In this document: positions 1 through 4,970 of the stretch, in pieces | Layout of the letters: every line of letters begins with the position of its first letter | How positions within the stretch are numbered: the stretch's first letter is position 1 | Source: Flavobacteriales bacterium | GTDB taxonomy: Bacteria; Bacteroidota; Bacteroidia; Flavobacteriales; Flavobacteriaceae | Assembly: GCA_027003085.1 (NCBI GenBank) | Contig: JALWYR010000230.1 | Location: 1 to 11,635, forward strand | Direction of reading: 5' to 3' | Length of the DNA: 11,635 nucleotides | Translations under genes and position numbers: made by a program | The notes under the pieces: generated by a model | Told to the model about the DNA's origin: nothing | Databases searched by the model: none | What the model saw: the letters and a program-made list of their open reading frames with translations, nothing else

Positions 1-2
1 GT

Positions 3-806
3 GCTACCATGATGATGAAACGATATGCCTGGGCAGCTACCTATAATACTATATTGGCCAATTGGTTAACCGCTTACTTCTTATTGCCGTTCAATTGGGT
101 TTTCAATTTAATGAACGTTATGGAACGCCATTTATATCCGGATATGATTTTGCTATACAACTCCTGCGACCGGGAAGATACCAAACAAATCGAACAATTG
201 GTTTTTCACGAAAGCGGACATTTTAGCCATGCCTTGCAAGCGGGTAGCAGGTATTGGGGTAAGGTGATCAACACTTATATGGATAATATTGTTTCACTCG
301 GCGGTGATTCCTATGGAGACGGCGACGACCCCGACCTGGCGGGCGGACGACTCATAGCCCTGGTGGAAGGTTGGGCCACTTTTTGCGAATATGCCGTTTT
401 AAAGGGATATTATACAAGCTTTACCTCTTGGGATTGCCCTGATAACCCTCCTCACGAAATTGATATTACCCCTTACATGGAAGGATTTAATATGTACACC
501 GTGCCTATGACAGCAACAGGTAGGCGTGATAATAAAGATTGGTTTTTGAGCGGACTGATTTGGGATTGTATTGATGATTCAAAAAAAGAACCTGATACAA
601 GACTGTTTAATGGGCAAACAGGTTTGTCCATAAGACCAATAATTGACAATTTAAGATTAAGCCGTATTTCGGGTTACTATGCACCGGTATATGACCGGTT
701 GACCGATGCCGTACGCAACGGATACGATTTAAAAAAGGCCCTTACGGGTGCCTATCCGCATTTATCCTATCAAATCAACGAATTATTTTACAGCTATGGT
801 TACTAA
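3..806 (+). CDS. Zinc metallopeptidase-like protein, 5'-truncated by the window edge
   Basis: The frame is open to the left edge and the first ATG run lies at base 9, so the true start is probably outside the window. Numbered from that ATG, there is an HExxH zinc-binding motif, HESGH, at residues 67-71 (ligands H67 and H71, catalytic E68) inside QLVFHESGHFSHAL. ALVEGWATF follows, whose E120 is a plausible third zinc ligand as in gluzincins. The preceding YPDMILLYN and the following tryptophan-rich segment resemble secreted Bacteroidota metallopeptidase-like proteins that carry an N-terminal accessory domain; that part would be missing here. Residues 10-35 are hydrophobic and fit no domain I know, so an upstream frameshift cannot be excluded. 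The substrate is unknown. The stop overlaps the start of the next lipoprotein gene by 11 nt, which implies translational coupling. The protease class is inferred from the motif only. Confidence 0.62.
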   Translation, partial: ATMMMKRYAWAATYNTILANWLTAYFLLPFNWVFNLMNVMERHLYPDMILLYNSCDREDTKQIEQLVFHESGHFSHALQAGSRYWGKVINTYMDNIVSLGGDSYGDGDDPDLAGGRLIALVEGWATFCEYAVLKGYYTSFTSWDCPDNPPHEIDITPYMEGFNMYTVPMTATGRRDNKDWFLSGLIWDCIDDSKKEPDTRLFNGQTGLSIRPIIDNLRLSRISGYYAPVYDRLTDAVRNGYDLKKALTGAYPHLSYQINELFYSYGY

Positions 807-1344
807 AATTTTAAAAATAGCAGGAATTGTTCTGGTTTTGCTTAACTTATATGGTTGTCCGTTTTTTGCCGAATGTCCACCCCCCTCGGAATTTGAAATA
901 CCAGATTTAGTTACTATTGAACCTATCGATAGTGTTTATCATGTAGGCGATGAGATTATATATACGGCCATCATACCATCGCATATTGACACTTTAAATA
1001 TTGATATTTATGAAGATACCAGAGCTACATCTACCTTAATAATTGGTTCGGAAATTTACAGGTTTGATGGGAATTATATTGAAGTTAATAATGGATTAAT
1101 CCGAAGGTTAGGAGATGGGAATACCCTAACGGCTTTTGTAACCTATAACCCAACGGTCAAGGCTTATGAGTTTCGGGCCCGGATAATTTTTACACAACCG
1201 AGAGAATACAAAATTTATACAAGCAAAATGTTTATAGATTTTAGATCTAAGAATTCTAAATGTGTGCTATATGGTATAGAAACTAATATCCGAGGTTTTC
1301 AAATTCATTCGGGAGAAATCTGGGAGTTCCGGGTGGTACCGTAG
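796..1344 (+). CDS. Small lipoprotein, copy 1 of a tandem pair
   Basis: This 182-residue protein starts at ATG 796, inside the last codons of the metallopeptidase gene. The start was chosen because it gives a textbook lipoprotein signal: basic MVTKILK, a hydrophobic core, and lipobox LYGC with Cys21 as the lipidation site. An upstream in-frame ATG at 748 would bury that signal. The mature part has a SVYHVGDEIIYTA segment near residue 60, a beta-rich look, and further cysteines at position 27 and in the C-terminal SKC segment that are shared with copy 2 and could form a disulfide. It ends in EIWEFRVVP. By eye, about two thirds of residues match the next gene. I do not recognise the family or its function. 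Its position right after a secreted metallopeptidase suggests a partner, inhibitor or surface-anchored companion, but that is inference. Confidence 0.78.
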   Translation: MVTKILKIAGIVLVLLNLYGCPFFAECPPPSEFEIPDLVTIEPIDSVYHVGDEIIYTAIIPSHIDTLNIDIYEDTRATSTLIIGSEIYRFDGNYIEVNNGLIRRLGDGNTLTAFVTYNPTVKAYEFRARIIFTQPREYKIYTSKMFIDFRSKNSKCVLYGIETNIRGFQIHSGEIWEFRVVP

Positions 1345-1360
1345 GTTTGGAGTTCCGGGT
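1323..1360 (+). repeat. 26-bp period direct repeat across the lipoprotein stop codon
   Basis: GGAGTTCCGGGT occurs at 1323-1334, where it encodes part of the C-terminal WEFRV, and again at 1349-1360, after the stop codon. The same pattern is present at the end of copy 2, where the second word reads GGAGTTCCGGGA. The coding tail and the spacer therefore share sequence, as if the repeat had contributed the last codons. Confidence 0.6.
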
Positions 1361-1376
1361 AGGAATGTTATATTTG
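1346..1376 (+). promoter_or_regulatory. Candidate Bacteroidota promoter before lipoprotein copy 2
   Basis: TTTG (1346-1349), a 19-nt spacer, and TATATTTG (1369-1376) match the -33 TTTG / -7 TAnnTTTG consensus exactly. The ATG at 1384 comes 7 nt later, so the transcript would be leaderless or nearly so. The same arrangement recurs after copy 2. The caveat is that the 39-bp spacer also resembles a dispersed Bacteroidota repeat that contains such a word, so promoter activity is inferred. Confidence 0.5.
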
Positions 1377-1383
1377 TACAGCT

Positions 1384-1926
1384 ATGGGTACTAAAATATT
1401 AAAAACAGCAAGTATTGTTTTAGTTTTACTCACCCTTTGGGGGTGTCCATTAGAAAGTAGGATATGCAGATCTCCGCAATTTAAAATACCCGATTTGATA
1501 AGTGTTGTACCCATGGATAGTGTTTATCATGTGGGTGATGAGATTATATATACGGCCGTTATTCCTTCCCATATTGACAGTTTAAACATTGATATTTATG
1601 AGAATACGGGAGTTACTTCGACAATGTTAGGAGATTCGGAGATTTCCAGGTTTGACGGAAATTATATAGAAGTACATAAAGGCTATACCCGCAGGTTAGG
1701 AGATGAGAATACGCTGGTGGCATATCTTACTTATAACCCTGTGGACAAAGTCTATGAGTTTCAAGCCCGTATAATATTTACGCAGCCGGGGGAATATAGC
1801 ATTTATCCGTACTGGATGGATATAGAATTTAAATCTGATGATTCAGATTGCCCGGATTATGATATAGAAACCAGTATCCGTGGTTTTCAGCTGGGGGATA
1901 TTTGGGAGTTCCGGGTGGTGCCGTAG
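1384..1926 (+). CDS. Small lipoprotein, copy 2 of a tandem pair
   Basis: This 180-residue paralogue of the preceding gene starts MGTKILK and has lipobox LWGC with Cys21 as the lipidation site. The best-conserved stretches are DSVYHVGDEIIYTA, PSHID.LNIDIYE, RFDGNYIEV, YEF.ARIIFTQP, IET.IRGFQ and the C-terminal IWEFRVVP. Variable residues cluster just after the lipobox and in the region around residue 150, as expected of diverging surface proteins. The start codon lies 588 nt downstream of that of copy 1. A perfect Bacteroidota promoter element ends only 7 nt before the ATG, so this copy may be transcribed independently with almost no leader, whereas copy 1 probably depends on the upstream gene. 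Function is unknown. Confidence 0.78.
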   Translation: MGTKILKTASIVLVLLTLWGCPLESRICRSPQFKIPDLISVVPMDSVYHVGDEIIYTAVIPSHIDSLNIDIYENTGVTSTMLGDSEISRFDGNYIEVHKGYTRRLGDENTLVAYLTYNPVDKVYEFQARIIFTQPGEYSIYPYWMDIEFKSDDSDCPDYDIETSIRGFQLGDIWEFRVVP

Positions 1927-1927
1927 G

Positions 1928-1958
1928 TTTGGAGTTCCGGGAAGGAATGTTATATTTG
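1928..1958 (+). promoter_or_regulatory. Candidate promoter before a vanished third lipoprotein copy
   Basis: TTTG (1928-1931), 19 nt, and TATATTTG (1951-1958) repeat the copy 2 promoter exactly in geometry. The whole 39-bp spacer 1927-1965 differs from 1345-1383 at only a few bases. It now points into repeat DNA rather than a lipoprotein gene. Confidence 0.42.
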
Positions 1959-1965
1959 TAGAGCT

Positions 1966-1974
1966 ATGGTTACT
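1966..1974 (+). pseudogene. Vestigial start of a third lipoprotein copy
   Basis: ATG GTT ACT at 1966-1974 matches the first three codons of copy 1 (M-V-T) and sits at the same distance from the spacer promoter as the copy 2 start. Directly afterwards the sequence changes to CCGCTCCGTCGG and repeat DNA with no lipoprotein similarity. Either a third copy lost its body to a deletion or repeat insertion, or this is the downstream homology arm from which the tandem duplication arose. The frame runs on to 2313, but that translation is of repeat DNA. Confidence 0.4.
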
Positions 1975-2023
1975 CCGCTCCGTCGGTGTCTCCTGCCACC
2001 GAGGCATTATACAGTAACCTTGT

Positions 2024-2277
2024 TTCGTCGAAATGAAATCGTGCTCCAACTGGAAACATTGAGGGCGGTGTGTCATTTCTGCCGAGCCGCGCAGCGGCGA
2101 CTGCCTGTCCCGTGCCGAAGGTCGGGAAGAAATCTCAATACGGATTATTCATCCAAATCGGGATATTTCGTCCCTATTGCCCAATCCGTGAAAAGATTCC
2201 TTGGCGTTTTGCCTCGCTTGCGCTCGGCAAAATTTTGTCGGAATGACATCGTTCTCCTACCGAAAACATTGAAGGCG
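2024..2277 (+). repeat. 44-bp direct repeat, two copies 210 bp apart
   Basis: Bases 2024-2067 and 2234-2277 align without gaps over 44 bp with 36 identities. Both contain a degenerate GTCGGAATGACATCG-like word followed by CTCC..C....AAACATTGA.GGCG. The left copy looks like the decayed right end of an element of the same kind as the palindrome at 2071-2248. Confidence 0.65.
2071..2248. repeat. 178-bp imperfect palindrome, MITE-like, with TGTCATT/AATGACA ends
   Basis: The outer ends are TGTCATT (2071-2077) and AATGACA (2242-2248), a perfect inverted pair. The centre holds AATCT-N4-ACGGATT (2131-2146) opposite AATCCGT-N4-AGATT (2183-2198). The right arm contains a further perfect stem, TTTTGCC (2207-2213) / GGCAAAA (2226-2232). 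No transposase is encoded. The general pattern, a GTCATT start, AAATCTC inside and AGATTCC to GGAATGACA on the other side, resembles short non-autonomous interspersed repeats common in bacterial genomes. Mobility is inferred. Confidence 0.6.
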
Positions 2278-2306
2278 AAAACCGCCCGCGGGTTTGTCGC
2301 ATTACG

Positions 2307-2415
2307 GGAATGACAAAGGAAGACAAGCCGACGCCCCCGGATTCCCGCTTTCGCGGGAATGACATATGGGGAGCGGGTTCACGCTTTCGCGGGAATGACA
2401 AAAAGAATTCCCGCG
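2307..2415. repeat. dRS3-like palindromic repeat cluster
   Basis: A perfect palindrome of form ATTCCC-N8-GGGAAT lies at 2341-2360 (8-bp arms, TTTC loop). A second copy at 2377-2396 agrees at 18 of 20 bases but has a damaged left arm. Its right arm CGCGGGAAT (2388-2396) pairs perfectly with ATTCCCGCG at 2407-2415. GGAATGACA recurs at 2240, 2307, 2356 and 2392. The form equals the neisserial dRS3 pattern, although such words occur in many phyla. Confidence 0.65.
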
Positions 2416-2830
2416 GAGACCGCCGCCGGGCGAGGCGTAAGTCCGGGCGAGGCGGCAGGGCTCCGCTGCATGGAGGCGAGACGCCGGAGGTGGCTCGCCG
2501 GCAATGAGCCGGGACGGCACCGCCGGCCCGGCGACAAGCAAGGAGACCAAGCACTGAGCTTGCGAAGTGCGAAGGGCTCCGTAGCCTGCGAGGGGAGACC
2601 AACGCGAAGCCGCAGGCGAAGCGTGCCGGCTCCCCGAGCTGCGGAGCGAGACCGCCGGGGCTCGCGAAGCCGCGCAACAAGACAAGGCGCGGCCCTTGGT
2701 GCCGGCCCCGGGGAAGCCGAAGGCTTGTGGAGCCGTGGAGCAAGACCCGAAGGGGCTTGCGGAACCGCGAAGGGAAACAAGGCGCGGCATTTCGCCTAGG
2801 CCCTTGGAAGCCGCAGTTTCCCGGAGCGCA
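2413..2830. other. GC-rich gene-free island with iterated CGAAG words
   Basis: This block is visibly far richer in G and C than the genes on both sides. It has no believable gene: long open frames exist in several frames at once, as GC-rich low-stop DNA gives, and their translations are arginine-, proline- and alanine-rich without a known domain. Internal structure includes CGAAG eight times between 2563 and 2772, three of them as GCGAAGC (2604, 2616, 2664). There is an exact 12-bp direct repeat CCGGGCGAGGCG at 2426 and 2443, and ACAAGGCGCGGC at 2682 and 2777. A 7-bp stem GCCTGCG (2584-2590) / CGCAGGC (2611-2617) is also present. It could be decayed repeat DNA, transferred DNA, or a structured RNA; I cannot tell which. 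Confidence 0.55.
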
Positions 2831-2866
2831 TAAAACAGGTGAATTCGAAAGATGATTACCGACCCG

Positions 2867-4780
2867 TTAATCGGGATTTTGTAAATCGTTGTCCAGTATG
2901 TATTTGGCCGTTTGCAAATGGGCTTTGAGATAGGTTTCCATTTTGTGCCCTTTGGCGGTTTCGGTATCCTTATAGTTGGTCAAATCTCCTTCCCTGTAAT
3001 GATACAGGCCGATGGTTTTTTGGCGGTCGATGAGCAAAAGGTGGGTTTGGTCGATAAGGCCTTCGATATTGTCGTGATTGAAGTAAATATAAGGCCGTTC
3101 GGAATCCATCAGGTCGATGCCGAAGGTGTTATTGACATAGCTGATGTTGAGGATGTGCATCAGGGTGGGGAACAGGTCGATTTGACCGGCCATTTTGTCG
3201 ATGATTTGCGGTTTTACACCTTGATAATAAATCATAGCGGGGATATGATTGTAGGTCAGCGGAACCGGATATTTTCGTTTATGTCCTTCGCCGTGGTCGG
3301 CAGCCAGCACAAATATGGTGTTTTTGAACCAGGGTTTCCGGGAGGCCTTATGCATAAAGTCCGCTATGGCCCAATCGGCAAAACGGGTTGCCCTGATACG
3401 TTCGGTGGGGCCTTTGATAAAGTCCGGAAGATAAAAAGGACTATGGTCGGCAATGGTGAGTATGCTTGCCAAAAACGGTTTTCCGGTGGTGGAGATGCTA
3501 TCCAATTTGTCCAATACAAAATTGAACAGAAAATGATCGTCCACACCCCAAATATTTCGGATGGAATCTTTCGGGTAATCTTTTTCGTAGAAAATACGGT
3601 CGAAAGCGTTTTGGGATAAAAAGAAACCCAGGTTATCGAAAGCTTTGTTGTGCGGGATAAAAAAGACCGTATGGTAATGATGGGCTTTGAGTGTTTGCGG
3701 CAGGGCTTTGTAGGTTTTTACGGGTGTGCCACGGAGCGGATGTTTTTCGAAAATTTCGGGATAGGAAAAATGAACGCCGTAAATACCGGCCGAAGTGTGA
3801 ATGCCATTGCTATACATATTGGTGAATGCCATGGAATGGAGGAACAGGCTGTCCAAAAAAGGCGTCCGGTTTTCGCGGTTACCGAAATAGGCCATTTTCC
3901 AAGCGGCCATACTTTCCATGAGAATAATTACCACATTTTTACGGTCAGGCACACTATCATGCCGCACTATTCTACTGACGGGATTTTTGTTTACGGGTTT
4001 TTCGACCCCGAAACTTTTTTGGACAAAAGCTATGGCCCTGTTGAGGGGCATAAAATGCAGGTCGAAGGATTTGTTTTTGAAATGAAGTTCAAGACTTTTT
4101 TCAAACACGAAAACAGGGTTCAGTATCAATTCGTTCAGGAAGTTATTTTTAAAACGGTTGGCATCTTCCAAATGAAAGGGAGCATGGCCAAGCCGCCCGC
4201 GAATACCGGTAAAAATCAGAAAAAGGATAAAAAAGTTCCATAAGAGCTTCTTTTTTACGGGCACCGGTGCGGGGTGGTAGGAAGCAAATATTTTTTTTAA
4301 TAAACGGTAAAATCCGAAAACGATTAAGCCGGCCGGGATGATCATAAACCAATAGCGGGGTTCTTGGAAAATCATACCGAAAACAATGGCGGGTTCGTGG
4401 AACCATTCCAAAGCTTTGGTGGTAATATGCTGGTAGAATTTATGATAGTAAACCACATTGGCGGCCGTGAGCATAAAAGCCAAACTCAGGCCGGTGAATA
4501 TCCACCAAAAGGCAATGGCTTTGAAGACAGGTTTGTGTGTAAAATCATAAACTAGCAAAAGCAGGAACGGGAGGATGACGATAAATCCGGTGACCAAAAT
4601 GTCATAACGCGCGCCCCATACAAAAGCGGCCACAATATCTTTGGCGGAAGTTAACGGGTCGTTTAAAACTTCATGACGATGCCACCAAAACAACCAGCTC
4701 CTGAAAAAACCGAATATCAAAATGGCAATACCATATATTTTTAAAATCAGCTTGAACAAAGTTGGTTTATTTGTTGGCAA
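2867..4780 (-). CDS. LTA synthase/MdoB-like sulfatase-fold phosphotransferase
   Basis: This 637-residue inner-membrane enzyme belongs to the LtaS/MdoB (COG1368, sulfatase PF00884) group. Its N-terminal part has about five membrane segments (roughly 12-30, 60-80, 88-110, 143-160, 180-192). The extracytoplasmic catalytic domain begins near 280. Visible LtaS-like residues are E289 in VVIILMES, the likely catalytic nucleophile T329 in NGIHTSAG, H377 in FFIPHNKA, H446 in IADHSPF, and D495-H496 in AADHGEG. Family members transfer glycerol-phosphate or phosphoethanolamine-type groups from phospholipid to envelope polymers; the acceptor here is unknown. No ATG precedes the first membrane segment. The codon at 4780 is TTG, and upstream in-frame codons before the stop include only ATT and ATA, so the start is uncertain; TTG at 4759 is another candidate. 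It stands alone between the repeat region and a divergent ATPase gene. Confidence 0.87.
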   Translation of the reverse strand: MPTNKPTLFKLILKIYGIAILIFGFFRSWLFWWHRHEVLNDPLTSAKDIVAAFVWGARYDILVTGFIVILPFLLLLVYDFTHKPVFKAIAFWWIFTGLSLAFMLTAANVVYYHKFYQHITTKALEWFHEPAIVFGMIFQEPRYWFMIIPAGLIVFGFYRLLKKIFASYHPAPVPVKKKLLWNFFILFLIFTGIRGRLGHAPFHLEDANRFKNNFLNELILNPVFVFEKSLELHFKNKSFDLHFMPLNRAIAFVQKSFGVEKPVNKNPVSRIVRHDSVPDRKNVVIILMESMAAWKMAYFGNRENRTPFLDSLFLHSMAFTNMYSNGIHTSAGIYGVHFSYPEIFEKHPLRGTPVKTYKALPQTLKAHHYHTVFFIPHNKAFDNLGFFLSQNAFDRIFYEKDYPKDSIRNIWGVDDHFLFNFVLDKLDSISTTGKPFLASILTIADHSPFYLPDFIKGPTERIRATRFADWAIADFMHKASRKPWFKNTIFVLAADHGEGHKRKYPVPLTYNHIPAMIYYQGVKPQIIDKMAGQIDLFPTLMHILNISYVNNTFGIDLMDSERPYIYFNHDNIEGLIDQTHLLLIDRQKTIGLYHYREGDLTNYKDTETAKGHKMETYLKAHLQTAKYILDNDLQNPD

Positions 4781-4785
4781 AATTA
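4778..4785 (-). promoter_or_regulatory. Possible -7 element overlapping the proposed TTG start
   Basis: On the minus strand TAATTTTG is a perfect TAnnTTTG word, with a TTTG 22 nt upstream. Its last three bases are the proposed TTG start codon of the LtaS-like gene. If the promoter is real, translation must begin further downstream, for example at TTG 4759; if the start is real, this is chance. A one-mismatch alternative, AATCTTTG, lies at 4808-4815. Confidence 0.3.
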
Positions 4786-4887
4786 TAAAAAGATTGCAAT
4801 TATTTTACAAAGATTACCCACTACCATTTGGAAAAGTTTTTTGATTGGGTATTTAGGCAAAAAATCCAATCCGAATTTTTTGTAAAG

Positions 4888-4945
4888 ATTTTTCGGTCGC
4901 AACCGAAAAATTCATAGGAAATTTTCGGATGAAACCGAAAAATTT
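4888..4945 (+). promoter_or_regulatory. Twin inverted repeats, putative operator of the DUF4143 ATPase gene
   Basis: The first palindrome is perfect: ATTTTTCGGT (4888-4897), loop CGCA, ACCGAAAAAT (4902-4911). The second has TTTTCGG (4922-4928), loop ATGAAA, CCGAAAA (4935-4941), and extends to AAATTTTCGG / CCGAAAAATTT with one extra A. The two units are offset by about 32 bp, roughly three helical turns, so a dimeric regulator could bind both on one face. The second unit overlaps the expected -33 region of the promoter just downstream. Upstream, GATTGG (4843-4848) / CCAATC (4866-4871) forms another short stem. Confidence 0.6.
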
Positions 4946-4946
4946 G

Positions 4947-4954
4947 TAAGTTTG
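4947..4954 (+). promoter_or_regulatory. TAnnTTTG -7 element of the DUF4143 ATPase gene
   Basis: TAAGTTTG matches the Bacteroidota -7 consensus exactly. It begins 24 nt before the ATG at 4971. No clear -33 TTTG is present; the palindromic TTTTCGG at 4922-4928 occupies that place, which fits a regulated promoter. Confidence 0.55.
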
Positions 4955-4970
4955 CATCAAAAAAACTGAT

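Noticed and set aside
1966..2313. Open frame following the third ATG GTT ACT, with a promoter upstream
   Set aside because: The translation consists of repeat DNA, with two similar FRRNEIVL / FCRNDIVL segments arising from the 44-bp direct repeat. It has no lipoprotein signal or domain.
2174..2799. Several long overlapping open frames on both strands in the GC-rich island
   Set aside because: Multiple frames are open at once, with Arg/Pro/Ala-rich translations and HSRESGNP-like words that come from palindromic repeats. This is stop-poor GC-rich DNA, not genes.
2861..2880. CCCGTTAATCGGG followed by ATTTTG as a terminator
   Set aside because: The stem is only 4 bp and overlaps the last codons of the LtaS-like gene on the other strand. 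It is too weak to call.
2912..4243. Plus-strand open frames opposite the LtaS-like gene
   Set aside because: They are shadows of the coding minus strand, which carries all catalytic motifs of the sulfatase-fold family.
4888..4945. CRISPR-like repeat-spacer array
   Set aside because: There are only two short palindromic units, with no third repeat, no uniform spacer and no cas gene. An operator explains it better.
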